From positions 13,527,864-13,591,863 of the forward strand of contig JACGWO010000008.1 of the NCBI GenBank assembly GCA_034509735.1: a stretch of DNA of 64,000 bases. The letters run 5' to 3'. Numbering within the stretch: position 1 is the first letter of the stretch; every line of letters begins with the position of its first letter. This document shows positions 12,629 through 24,015 of the stretch, one piece after another. The DNA comes from Sesamum alatum. Its lineage: Eukaryota; Streptophyta; Magnoliopsida; Lamiales; Pedaliaceae. The notes under the pieces are model-generated. The model was not told the origin of the DNA, ran no database searches, and saw nothing but the letters and a program-made list of their open reading frames with translations. The translations under genes were made by a program, and so were the position numbers.

Positions 12629-12780
12629 TATATCTTAATGGGTAGTACATTGTTAGTATTTATGAACAACTCTGTGCCTAATTAGGAAAGTTTGACCTCT
12701 ACGTCAATTCAAAAAAATTGGGATCACATCCCCATGAATCAAGAATCAACTAATCTAAAAGGTAATAAGATAAACCATAC
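12629..12780 (+). repeat. Tandem duplication, copy 1
   Basis: About 150 bp from 'tatcttaatg' to 'gataaaccata' recurs immediately downstream. The second copy begins at about 12801, is split at 12845 by the solo LTR, and resumes at 15216-15333. The two copies differ at scattered positions, so the duplication is not recent. No coding potential seen. Confidence 0.7.
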
Positions 12781-12845
12781 CTAGAGAAAGGATTCTTTGT
12801 TTATATCTTAATGAGTAGTACATTATTAGTATTTATGAACAACTG

Positions 12846-15215
12846 TGTGACGTCCATAGATTTTTATACATAATTGAGGGGCTAATTGATAATTATTAAG
12901 AAGATATAAATTTAATTATAAATTATAGATTGAAATTTGTATATATTAAAACTTGAAGGGATAAATTACAGCTTTATAAAATATTTGGAGTCAAATATAT
13001 TAATTAGAAAATTTGAGGATAAAATTGAAAGTTACAAAAGTTATAAAAAATATATATATATATATATAAGGTTTACATTAGGACAAAAGTGCACATGATT
13101 AGTGTGCACGTGGGCCAAAGAAAGAAAAAGGCAAACTATATTTTCTGTATGAAAAAAAAAGCAAGCAACTAGCGCCTCCCTATTTCCCCTATTAAGTTAT
13201 TAGAATTTCATTTTGACGATTATCGTGTCATATTAGTATATAATTAACCCTCAAGCCTCTCGTTGTTTTGCGAAAACAGGTAAGAAAGATAACTTTAAAA
13301 TTTCTATTTAATTCGTATATTCATGTTATTCAATTAGTGTATTTATTAAATATGCTTTGTGTTATCCGATTTACTATTTAACTGGAAAATTTAATGAATT
13401 CGAGTAGTTATATAAATTAGTAATCGGGTAAATATTTAATTGGACCGGGGACATTATAACCAATAAATTAGAATTTATTTAATCTATTAGATTTAGTTGT
13501 TGGTATGATGGATCATTCAAAATTAGCCGGGTTTATTAACCAAATACATGATTGTATGTGTCAATGTTTAAATAATTATTATAGTAGGGATGAATTGGCA
13601 GGAATTAATAGGAATAGTAGAAAATTATCTTTGAGAAATATTAGAAAATTATATTTGAAAAAAATATTATATTTATTAAAAATGAATACGAGATTTTTGT
13701 AATAATGTCATTTAGGGATGTTATAGAGAATGATAGTTATAAAAATGTGAGGGGTTTGATAAAATAAATGAGTTAATTGATAAATTAGATATATATCGGG
13801 CAAGCTTATAATGTCTAATTGTTTAGACGAGGAATGAATTGAGGTTTAAGTTTCAATATAAGTGAAATATTAAAAGATTGATGAAAAATATATGATTATT
13901 ATTTAGTAATTGTATTCGGAATTTACTGTATTTTTGATATATTGATTATATATATATATTATAACTTATTATATATGATCAAAATAAAGTAGAGGATTGA
14001 TCAATTCTATTTACTAATGTAATCGTTTAAGGATTTGAGGTAAGTATAGTTAATTGAATTTATATATATATATATGTATATATATGTGTTATATATATAT
14101 ATGGATACATATTCTTGTGTTGTATACAAAATTATGAGATGTTGGCTATTTGTCTGGACTACTTGTTATTCTGTAAAGTTATCATTATGTGATTATATGT
14201 GGTTATGGTGTAAGGAAGTTAGAAGGATGATGGTATGTATTATATTTGATTATTGAATGAAGTTGAACGTTGATGTTACTGATGGGAATTTGATTGTTGA
14301 ATGAAGACGAATTTTGATATTATTGATGAGAATATTGTGAATTGAGGTAAAGAGATGGCTTACCTAACTGGGGGGGCATACTGCAATGACTTATGATAAT
14401 ATGATTAATGACGAGCTGTGTGCTGTCATTGATCAGTGGAGATGATGTGACATATCATACGAGCTGTGTGCTGTGTGATATGATGGATGATGGGATATCA
14501 TATGAGCTGTGTGCTGTGTGGTATCATTGATGATGGGGTACCATACGAGCTGTGTGCTGTGTGGTACCGAGGAAAAAAGGAGATATTATGATTGAGGTGA
14601 TGATAGCCGGCAAAGACCATTGAGTGATGCACTCCAGCTTGGGTAAGCAGGGCCCTAATAAAAGCAACGATTATTCTGGATATATTGTACTGTGGATTGA
14701 TATATGATTGTGGTATTGGTTATTTCAGGATTTTATGGTGATTGCATATTAAATAATATTTGTGGATTGATATAATTGTATGAGACTTGTCTTATTGCAC
14801 ATGTGTATGTATCTATATATATGTCGATTACCTATACTTATTGAGTAGGCGGCTCATCCCTTGCCAATATTTTTCAGGACATAAGTCACAGTAGCTAGTT
14901 GATCATAAGGCGATCACTAGTATTACTAGGTAGGTCAACAGTGATACCCTAAGTTGGAAGCTCTAGCTACACAATTACATAGATATGAGATTTTCAGTGG
15001 ATTTGTATTTTTTTAAATTTTGTAATAACTAGAAACTTCGTTTTTCTCCTTTCTTTATAATGATAATGGCTAAGGTCGAGGATTAATTATAAAGTTTTGA
15101 TGACGCAAGTCTTTTGTGATGTCTACATAATATATGGATTAAAACACGGGTTATGTTATTGGATTAAGTGTGAATTCTTAATAAGATGAGATGTGATTAT
15201 GGTGGGGGTGTCACA
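12846..15215 (+). mobile_element. Solo LTR, Ty3/gypsy (chromovirus-like), 2,370 bp
   Basis: Begins TGTGACGTCC and ends GGTGTCACA, with 5-bp AACTG at 12841-12845 and 15216-15220, as expected for an LTR insertion. There is no internal region: no primer-binding site and no gag-pol. The TGTGAC...GTCACA ends, the length, and the segment 'gtaggcggctcatcccttgccaat' about 350 bp from the right end resemble long LTRs of plant Tekay/Del-type gypsy elements; that family call is inference from memory of such LTRs. Internal features are AT microsatellites (about 13052-13069, 14060-14101) and a four-unit hairpin array (14403-14568). Small open frames inside (13505-13702, 14074-14256) look accidental. Confidence 0.8.
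14403..14568 (+). repeat. Four tandem hairpins with identical loops inside the solo LTR
   Basis: Each unit has the same 12-nt loop GAGCTGTGTGCT closed by a 10-bp stem. The stems are GATTAATGAC/GTCATTGATC (14403-14434), CATATCATAC/GTGTGATATG (14451-14482), GATATCATAT/GTGTGGTATC (14494-14525) and GGTACCATAC/GTGTGGTACC (14537-14568). Stem sequences differ between units yet pairing is kept, and all six non-Watson-Crick pairs are T-G on the plus strand, which would be U-G in plus-strand RNA. Unit spacing is 48, 43 and 43 bp. The pattern suggests a structured RNA element in the LTR transcript; its role is unknown. Confidence 0.8.
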
Positions 15216-15333
15216 AACTGTGTGTCTAATTAGAGAAGTTCGACCTCTAAATCAATATAAGAAATCCGGGATCAGATTCCTATAAGTCAGGAATCAACTA
15301 ATCTAAAAGGTAAGAAGATAAACCATAAGAACT

Positions 15334-16600
15334 GTATACTATATACTAGTTGTGTAGAAAATAATTCAACATATTTCCAATATTTTATTTGGGTACAAGT
15401 TAGGGGATATTTTCTAGAACTGGATATTATTAATTATTTAGTTGGTGTGAAGTTACGTAGATTTGGATATCTAATTCATACTTTACATGATATGCTACAA
15501 GTAAAGGAATAAATATTTGAGTTATTTTTGTATGATTGTAACAAGAATTGATCTAATCTATGTACTCATAATCGAGTGGTGGTGTCTACCATGTGAAGAC
15601 TCTTATAATTTGTGTAGATATGATTGATTCCTTATGCTTTATGGTGCCAAAAAAACAAAGACTTGAATTTTGACGACTTTAAATCTTTATGCCTGATTGA
15701 TTAAATATTTATGCATATTTGGTTACAAATTTTCATTACTCACTGTAATAACTTTAGTTTGCCATCTATTTTTCCCCTTAGTTGAAATTGAAAGTATTTT
15801 TAATTGTAAAATTCCCTATAAATACTTTAAACATGTTTCACAAGTAGAAAATAGGATAACATAATGCAATAAAAATCTAATTATATTGTAATTACTCACT
15901 ACTCGCTCCTCCTACAACTAAATCAGGCGGCACATCTGATCCTTGAATCAATTAATTGTAATTCCAAAATCAAAATACTCCAGTAAATTACAATGTAAAG
16001 TGATATATAATGATAATAGAGTGAGTAATGAGACAAAATCTTGGTAGGTGCATGCCCAAGGTAAGATAAACCTCCATCCTCCTTCTTTCTTCTTTATTTA
16101 TACTTGAATGTGTTATAGATGTGACACAATTTCAATTGTATCTAAAATACCATTTTCATGTGATATTAGTTGTGGTAGTACGATAGGTAGTGTATTTGTT
16201 TGATGGAGGGTAGTACAATAGGTAGTCAAGATTTTATAAGTTTTTATTTTTGAAAATTTGATCAAATAGATAATTTTAGTTAATTAATTACTTTTTTATG
16301 TCCTTTACTTCAAACTCAAATTATAGAAGGGATAATTTTTTTTAATGATCTAAGTATTTGTTAATTTGTGATAATGAAATAAAAAATAAGTAAAAATAAA
16401 ATAATTACAAATAAATTTAACTAAGAGATGGAAAAAGTAATACGTACAAAAGAAATTGAGGTGAGAGATAAGGAATGGCAAAATTAAACAAATAAATAGG
16501 ATAGTGGAAAAAAAAAAGAGAGAAAGAAAAAAGTTATTTGGTATTATCTTTTAAATAAGGATAATTTTGTCGATATATATTAAAAAACACAGTGATAGGT
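15334..16600. other. AT-rich DNA, nothing recognised
   Basis: No gene seen. A segment near 16272-16330 (agataattttagtt ... acttcaaactcaaat) is loosely repeated at 16636-16700 in the same orientation. Confidence 0.3.
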
Positions 16601-16624
16601 CATGGATGACTTATAATAGTATAG
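16601..16624 (-). other. Possible Helitron 5' terminus, minus strand
   Basis: Read on the minus strand the sequence is TCTATACTATTATAAG, the same terminal type as at 11341 and 62164. No matching 3' end (hairpin plus CTAGT) was found to its left. The call rests on the 5' motif only. Confidence 0.3.
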
Positions 16625-16654
16625 ATATGAAAAAGAGATAATTTTAGTTGCCAT

Positions 16655-16794
16655 TTGCTCACAATTCACATGACTTGGTACTTCAAACTTAAATATCATA
16701 GGAGGACAACACAAGTAATGAAGTCAGAACAACCAATGCCCGACATACCAACTACATCTGTTGAAGTTGAACATAGAAGAGAAAGATACCAAAT

Positions 16795-16860
<66 letters not shown>

Positions 16861-16996
16861 ATCAATGAGTACTGATGAGCGAGAAAATTATGTTACAAGA
16901 AGGCGTCGATATTATTTGATGCAAAAACCAAAAATTGAAAGTACTGGACACTTGGAGGTGAAGAAATTTCAAATACATTGCCTTTTAAATCATTAG
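16655..16996 (+). pseudogene. Helitron Rep/helicase N-terminal relic with (GA)n expansion
   Basis: A 113-codon open stretch. After the repeat it reads 'SMSTDERENYVTRRRRYYLMQK', resembling the Arg-rich start of plant Helitron Rep/helicase proteins (blocks of the kind 'MSxEERExxxxRRRxxY'). An expanded (GA)n microsatellite encodes alternating Arg-Glu before it. The recognisable helicase part lies 1.6 kb downstream (18.6-20.1 kb) on the same strand, so both may come from one element interrupted by the LTR at about 17650-18333. The motif is low-complexity, so identification is moderate at best. Confidence 0.4.
16795..16858 (+). repeat. (AG)n microsatellite
   Basis: About 32 uninterrupted AG dinucleotides inside the Helitron-like open frame. 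Confidence 0.95.
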
Positions 16997-17649
16997 TTTG
17001 TGTAAATTTTTTTTATATCAACTTAAGATTAGAACTCATTGTTATTTTGAGTGAACAATATTGGAACCTGAGAATGTCAAATCAAAAATAATATATAAAA
17101 CTTATAATATTCACACCTTAATTGAGTAATATATGTATTTAATACTTTTTTAATTTAAGTAGGTGTAAAGTTATAATAACAATAATGCACGTCAACTGTG
17201 GACTAAAGGGTCATTTGACTATCTTAAATCTACTTCCGCTTAACATCAATTCAATGTCAAAACTTTCATTCTAAGTTTCAACATTTTCTGATAAATTACA
17301 TGTGGTATGTATCTAGATACCATTATTGAAAAAGGTTATACATACAATAATATTATTTGTATTATTAATCTTTATATTATTCTATTTTACACATTAGCTC
17401 TCATTTAATTGCAAACAAAACATTATATGTGTTCGTTGATTCTTACTTTCAAGTACTTGTTTATCTTACAGTTAGAGGGAGAAGTCGTTTGTCTCCTTTG
17501 AATTATACGATATTTATTTTCAATATGAGTCCAACTAATCAATATACAAGGTCTACTTCAGATGCATCTACTTGACATAGACAATGTACCTATTTTTACA
17601 AAAACATAATAATAAAAGTATTAATTTTAGATTATAAATGTTTATATCT
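16997..17649. other. AT-rich DNA, nothing recognised
   Basis: No gene or repeat boundary is evident. By position it may be the degraded middle of the Helitron gene. Confidence 0.3.
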
Positions 17650-18333
17650 AGTGTGCCCAAATTGGATAAAGCCCAAAGAGGAAGGAGCCTAACCTAAGAA
17701 GGCCTAGTCCAAGAGGAAGCCTAAAAGCCTAAAGAACTAGGCCCACACCTCAAAAGCTCGGCCTCGGCGGAGCTAGATCTGCAACTCCCGTCCTTGGCCC
17801 AATAGAGGCAACAACCCAAAGCCATAGTGGCGGCCAGCGAGGCTGTGTTTGCCTCGGTCATCGGTTGACATGGACAGGGGCATGGAATCCGAGAAGGCCA
17901 CAAATAGAAAATCGTCCTCCCTTATCCAAAGCATCAACTAACCCCTATTTTGAGGGGACTCAACCTTTCAAAAACTGAGAAGTCTTCTTTTACCTGCCTC
18001 TTTGGAGTCCTCATAAGTTAGGACTCCTCATGGCATAAGGACTCTTTCCATTTCTCGCCTATAAATACATGTTCTCATATCTGAAAATGGGTAACGTATT
18101 CCACTTTCAACACACACATATCTTGTGGCCTACCTACTCCGACTCACCATTTTTTCTTAAACTTTATTTCTTATCATAAATTATGTCTTTCGAAAAGTGT
18201 TTACTGACTTGAGCGTTGGAGGAAAAACGTATATTTTTGAGGTCCCCTATCCTAGATTTGCAGACGTCTAAGGCTTAATCAATTCAAGCCCGTGGATCTT
18301 TTTCGACGGTCTATTTTTCAGCCCACATCAATA
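17650..18333 (+). mobile_element. Probable solo or truncated LTR (gypsy/TRIM type)
   Basis: A GC-richer island. A TATA-like 'ctataaatacatg' (18059) is followed by a segment reading 'ctgacttgagcgttggagg' (18207), a phrase typical of the R/U5 part of several plant gypsy and TRIM LTRs, with 'tagatttgcag' after it and a possible CA end near 18333. The start 'TGTGCCC' at about 17651 is tentative. I found no convincing target duplication and no primer-binding site. A 60-codon minus-strand frame (17721-17903) is probably accidental. Confidence 0.5.
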
Positions 18334-18499
18334 TTTTTAATACCAATTTATCGAATACATTTATGGCATTGATAATTAATGAAATTTCCCAACATAGGTC
18401 TTGACAGAGATGTTGGACCTAATCGTAATGTAGATACAAACATTTATTGTATTAGTGAACATGAGAACATGAGCTGTCATTTTACTCATAGATTAGGAC

Positions 18500-20090
18500 T
18501 TAATTTTGTATAAGATTTTCATGAAGGCAACAAAATTCTCGATTGCTTCCAACTCCAAATTTTGCTAGCATTGTTGGGCAGAGTTGTTTTACAAAGAGAT
18601 GCAAATTTAATCAATTTGATGAAGGCATTCTACTTAATCATGTTAGAAGACCTAAATTATTTTGATGATTTGTTGATAACGAATAATGAACGTTATTGAC
18701 ATTTAAGCAAGCCACAAAAAAACATGGCATTCTTGAAGAAGATGATAGTATTTGTTAGTGCTTAATTGAAGCAAGAGTTGTTAGAATGCCTTCAGTTCTC
18801 AGGTGGCTATTTGCCACAGTCTTGCTTTATTATCAACCAACCATGGTAAAATGGTCATGGGAAGAAAATTATCCCTATTGTTCTTCAAATTCCACAAATA
18901 ATGTGTTCATTTTGAACAAACTTTCTACATGACATTAACAATATATTTCTGCAACATAAGAAGAGTTTAAAAGAGTTTGACTTACCTCAAATTATTGAAG
19001 ACTATCCATACCCATCCCATTGAAGCTCTACATCTCCAATATAATAAAGCTCTAGGTGCAAATCCAGGAAATAATTTGAAGTATGCTAACTGTTAGATCG
19101 AGCATCATTAATCATTTCGGATGAAGCACCCATGATAGATAGAAAGAGAATTAAAATTATGGACCAAACGGTAAGAGAAATGTTGGGTTGATTTGTCGTT
19201 TGGTGGCAATGTTATGATATTAAGAGATGATTTTCGTCAAGTTATACCAGTTGTTATCATAGGCACAAGGTCAGAAGCCGTGAAAGCAAGCATTGTGGAG
19301 TTGCATTTATGGTCCAGTATTAAGGTTCTTCACTTGGCAGACATCATTAGAGCACATAAGGATTATAGCATTTCTGATTTTTCGTTTTGCATAAGTGATG
19401 GTGAAAAACCTACAGTGGAAGATAATATGATAAGGATCCCAAACTTACTAGCTATACCATTTGAAGGTGAGCATTCAAAATTGATCATCTGACTGAATAT
19501 ACTTTTCCATATCTATGTTCACATACTTATGATCTTGTGTATATGATGGATAGAATTCTAATAACTTTACTGAATGGTGATTTTAACAAGCTAAATGAAA
19601 AGGTGTTTCAAGCTTTCACCGGCGAGGAAAAATACATATTATTCATTCGATTCAGTGTTCGAGGACATGAACAATTTGTACACACTAGAATTCCTCCCGT
19701 TGGACAATTGACTCTATAGAATGAGACACCTATTATGCTTCTCAGAAAAATTGATTAAAAAATTGGGCTTTATTATAACACCAGATTAATCTGTCAGATA
19801 TTTGGTGAAAGCGTAACTGATGCAGAAGTTTTGACTAGACAATTTAAGGAATCAAGAGTCTTTGTACCACACATTCCTTTGAAGATATCAAAAGATGCAA
19901 AAATGCCTTTTGAAATTGAAACACAGACAATTTCCTGTTTGAACTTTGTTCTAACAACTAATAAATCACAAGGGCAAACAACACCAAATGTTGGAATTTA
20001 TTTGTCGGCATGTTTTTAGTCATGGTCAATTTTGTGTTTATTTTTCGCTTGGAGTGTCTAAAAGCTAAACTGCTCATTATAAATAAAAAT
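18500..20090 (+). pseudogene. Helitron helicase (PIF1-like) relic
   Basis: Readable blocks in order: 'HGILEEDDS', 'CLIEARVVRMPSVLRWLFAT' (about 18725-18820), 'KSLKEFDLPQ' (18960-19000), 'ASLIISDEAPMIDRK' (Walker B region, 19100), 'FGGNVMILRDDFRQVIPVV' (19195-19255), then 'MIRIPNLLAIPFEG' (about 19430). 'YMMDRILIT', 'DFNKLNEKVFQAF' and 'PHIPLKISKDAKMPFE' follow, with 'TTNKSQGQTTPNVGIYL' at 19955-20005. These are the conserved motifs of the PIF1 helicase half of plant Helitron Rep/Hel proteins. The Walker A block (GGxGTGKT) expected between 'SLKEFDLP' and 'DEAP' is absent; the two lie only about 100 bp apart, so it was deleted. Several stops and frameshifts. Dead gene. Confidence 0.85.
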
Positions 20091-22164
20091 AAATAAATGG
20101 GATTAAAGATACTTATACAAAGAATGCGATTTTTCAGAAAAGGTTGCGAAATAATCGCAACTAAAAGGTACAATATGAAAAATTTTAAACTAAAAATATT
20201 TTACACATTATAATATTCTTACTTAAGATTTTTTCTGATGCATGTATGTTAAAGGCCAAGCGATCTAATCCTTGATAATTTTCGCAAAACTATTTGCATT
20301 TTGAACAGGTTTTGATATTTGGCCATTCGTATCTTTCTATTTTATTTTTGCCAATATATGAATAAAAGTATTAAATTTTCCTCTGCAAAATTTTTATTAT
20401 TAGACTTCTATAATTAGGATGCTCAAACACCAAGGCCAAAAGAATTGATGCGCATATGTGTTTATCTTCTTTCTTTTTTTACTTTATACTTTTTTAATGC
20501 TATCTTATATTTCAATACTTATCCTATATTGCAAGTCATGATATACTTGTTCAATAAATGAGTTAAAGTTAAAAAATTTACGAGTATGCAAATCGTGTAC
20601 ATGTAATTAGAATTGTACACTTTTATTTTGTCTACAAATAAAAGAATTTTTATGCTTATAAATTACACTTCATAATATTATGCTCCCAAGGACTTCGTAC
20701 TGTGGCGGCTAGAATATTTATAAGGGAGCATTGTTTGGCATTAGAGTGGCCTTCAAACGGAATTTCAACTATCAAGAATTGGCAATGGTCATGAAGGGTT
20801 GAAATAAAATTAAACTAAAAAAACCAAAGGGATGTTTTTGTGATTCTGTATAGTTTGCTATTACTTTTAGGAGTATTTTTGAGAAAGACTAACTTCGGGT
20901 CAATTTTTGCTAGAAATGATTGTCGAATTGTCTCCATAAGGATAAAGATTGACAAAAATTGAAAAAAGTATTGGATGATTTTAAAATTGCACTTAAAACA
21001 CAAAGTTGAAAATAAAAATATGACTATTTTTTCATGATATGTATTGATGTTATCCTCCTTTAATTTGGAAAATACCAAAGCTATGTGAATAATTTTGTTG
21101 AGACTCATGAAAAATGGTGTTCTTGTGATGGAGCTGTAGCAATGATGTATGTTTAATCCTAAATAATTATCATTTTAATTGTAGTATATATATAACATAA
21201 CTTGACTTAACGAGTAAATGATAGGCTGAAATGCAAAACTTAAGGAATCAAGTAGATGAAACGTAAGGAAGTTTAGTTTTTTAGAGGAAAATTATAAAAC
21301 AGACACTTGGTAGACGGTCTATTTATGTAGAAAGGGCTAGGGTATGGTGTTGTTCCTCATAAGTGTAATAAAAGTTCTACATGTGTATCTTCCCAACTTG
21401 GGTCCTTAAAAAAAAGTTGAGTACAATAAAGATGATACACAAGATGCTAGTTCTTGCATTAAATCTCAACAAGAACTCATTGCAAGCAACAAGCACTAGC
21501 TCAAGGTTATTGGAACATTATAAGAAACAAGATGATGAAATAGGTGGTGTAAGACATGGTCAAAGGAAATTGAAGGATGTTGTGACACTTATGTAACAAA
21601 ACAATCCAAACAACCTTGTACGTCTTACAAATTTAATTTCATTAACATCTTACTTTTTGGATATGTTTTATTTGGTTTGGCGAATGATCTAGAATATACT
21701 TGTTGGTGTTTTTGCCGATTATAGTTTTAATTGGTGTTTATGGCATATTGATTACTGTTTCTAGCCTCTTTCTGTTGCCTCTATTCATTGCAACGTATGG
21801 AGGCCTCAATTTGCTACAAGTATTGTCTAATTGTTTCTATGTATGAGCATGAAATAATGAAACAAAGCGAGAATATAGTGAAAGTGCGCTAGACTCTTGT
21901 TATCAAAATAGGTAATTTGTACAATATTGATTTTGAAAGCAAGTGGCATAATTTTTTTTTTTCATTTTAGTATGATATTGTGGATAATGACTAAGAAAAT
22001 TGATATTTAACAGTCCGTGAACGTTTGAGATATACTTGTGATAGTTTGGCAAAGAAAATTATTATCTGTTTGAAGAATAGATAGATGATGCTAATTGTGG
22101 CTATAGTGATTTGAACGTCAACATATGGTTCTCCAATTTGCTTTCGTTTTATGTGTTGTTCAAG
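20091..22164. other. AT-rich DNA, nothing recognised
   Basis: Two open frames (20815-21108 minus, 97 codons; 21381-21596 plus, 71 codons) have no sequence I recognise and no supporting context. No Helitron 3' terminus could be identified after the helicase. Confidence 0.35.
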
Positions 22165-22236
22165 AGTTTGTGGTGTTTTGGATATGCTGAGGCAGCACTA
22201 AGTTTGTGGTGTTTTGGGCATGTTGAGGCAACACTA
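22165..22236 (+). repeat. 36-bp tandem duplication
   Basis: Two adjacent 36-bp units starting 'agtttgtggtgttttgg' at 22165 and 22201 differ at four positions, all transitions. Confidence 0.85.
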
Positions 22237-22889
22237 AGTTGTAGTCTTTATATTACTGCAAATTAGTTTGAGTTTCAGATATTCTTTATGTTTCTTAATT
22301 TATATATATTGTATCATTTACTTTAAATAGAATGTTAGGCGGCATTAATTTATCTTTTAAGTTAATTTTAAATTTAAGAAGCTTTCTCGTTTTTCACATG
22401 TTTTAGGTTTTACATTTAACTAAAATTTAAATCTTGGTTAATTTGTAGGTTTTTAGAGTGATGATCCAAGTGTGGAGCATGCAACATGAAATTCCAAGAA
22501 TTCACATGTCTTTTGGAATACTTTATTTTACTTAAAGATACATTTTGTCTGAAAATAAGTTACTTTATTTTGTTGCCTTAGAGCTACTACATTTGAAAGT
22601 TTCTTAAGATATCCCATTGTAGCAAGCGCAAAGATATCTTGAATTTGAATCATGTATTGCATATTATGTAAATTTTTAGCTTTTGCTATCTAGTTATTAT
22701 GAGAATTCTTTTTTGTTGAGTTTACTTTCCTTATGCTTATTATGGAAAGTAATAGCCATTGGAGTCTAGTGCACCACACGATTTCAAAGGGTCTTTTGAA
22801 TATTCTAATAATATCGAAAGACTAACCTGCATAATGGGGGTTGTATTTCTAATGCTTAAGTTCGTAAAAGTGTTTTAATGAAAAAAGAG

Positions 22890-23480
22890 TATGAACAGTC
22901 AGTAAAATAGTAAGGACTAGCAAGCTTGATAATGAAATGTGTAGAGGTTGTGTAGAAGATGACAATAATAACAAACGCTATGAGTAAATGTGCTGAAAAT
23001 CGTGTATGAGAATCAGAGAGTAACGTGGAAAGAATGAGTTACCTTCCTTGTCCTATCTATCCCCTATTTATATATATAGGAGTACGATGAGAAAAATTGA
23101 GATGCAATTGATGGTTGTTAAGATATCCCCGAATTTCTTAAGATGTCTATTTTCTTGTGATACCAATTGTATGTCACTTCATATGAGCTCAATGCTAGGG
23201 AATGAAATTCGTTTATCAGCGAGGAAGTAGGGGAAAACATGGGAAGTGCTTACCCATTATCTCTATCTCGCAGGCTACAACTAGCATATTTATCCTTGTT
23301 GACATGCTTTTGTGGTGATGTGTTATCCGGGGTGTAAAATGTGGCTGACATATCCTCTAAGTAAGATATGCCATCGGTGGGCTATAAGTGGGCCAAGACT
23401 AATTGTTGTCCTGCCAGCAGGGTGATGGTAGTGTTGGGTTGGTTCGACTTGTTGCTTCCTGGTTGTTGGTAGTGGGCTAA
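22890..23480 (-). mobile_element. Probable LTR-like segment, minus strand
   Basis: On the minus strand a TATA-like 'TATATATAAATAGGGG' (23068-23083) is followed by 'CTCTCTGATTCTCATACACG' and then a pyrimidine- and A-rich stretch. This is similar in style to the TATA/R region of gypsy LTRs such as those at 17650-18333 and 63.8 kb. Upstream on the minus strand the sequence is richer in GC (23230-23470). No clear ends, target duplication or coding region. Low confidence. Confidence 0.35.
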
Positions 23481-24015
23481 TTGTGCTTGATATCATCGTA
23501 AATGCATTCTTTATTTCAAGGTTTTCAAGATATTGCCTCTATTAAATTTTTAAAAAATAGATTTGTAAGAATTTTCCAACAGAAAAAGAAAACAAAATCA
23601 CTAAAAATAGAAATTGTCTTACTATTAGTGAGGATATCCATTTTGTCATAATTATTTCCATGATAAAACTACCATCATATTAAATTTAAATTATCATTGA
23701 TTTTAAGTATTTGTGAGGACTTTGATTCCTCATTATAAGTATTTGTAACGAAAAAACTATTACAAATTATACTACTGATAACAAATAGTGTTTCTTTGTA
23801 ACAATGGCATAAGTTTTTGTGAGGACAACATTGTTACTAGAACTTATCATAATATTGTAAGGAACCACGTTTTGTTACTATCCATTTACGATTAAAAATA
23901 AAATTAGGTTTGTTACTAGATCTTCTATGAATCATGCACTATAAAAAAATATTTTATCGGAATGGGCCAGTTTTAAATTTGTAACGTGTTTAATTAATTT
24001 GTAACGACCATCCTT

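Larger units (their letters stand above)
12801..15333 (+). repeat. Tandem duplication, copy 2, split by a solo LTR
   Basis: 12801-12845 plus 15221-15333 together reproduce copy 1 (12629-12780). Joining across the inserted LTR gives back 'gaacaactgtgtgtctaatt', which aligns with 'gaacaactctgtgcctaatt' in copy 1. This confirms the boundaries of the inserted LTR independently of its own ends. Confidence 0.7.

Noticed and set aside
14411..14568. Hairpin array considered as a CRISPR-like array or tRNA cluster
   Set aside because: The repeated unit is a 12-nt loop with variable paired stems, within a plant LTR. There are no spacer/repeat proportions of CRISPR and no tRNA features.
20815..21108. 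97-codon minus-strand frame
   Set aside because: AT-rich, Phe/Ile/Lys-heavy translation with no recognisable motif; likely chance.
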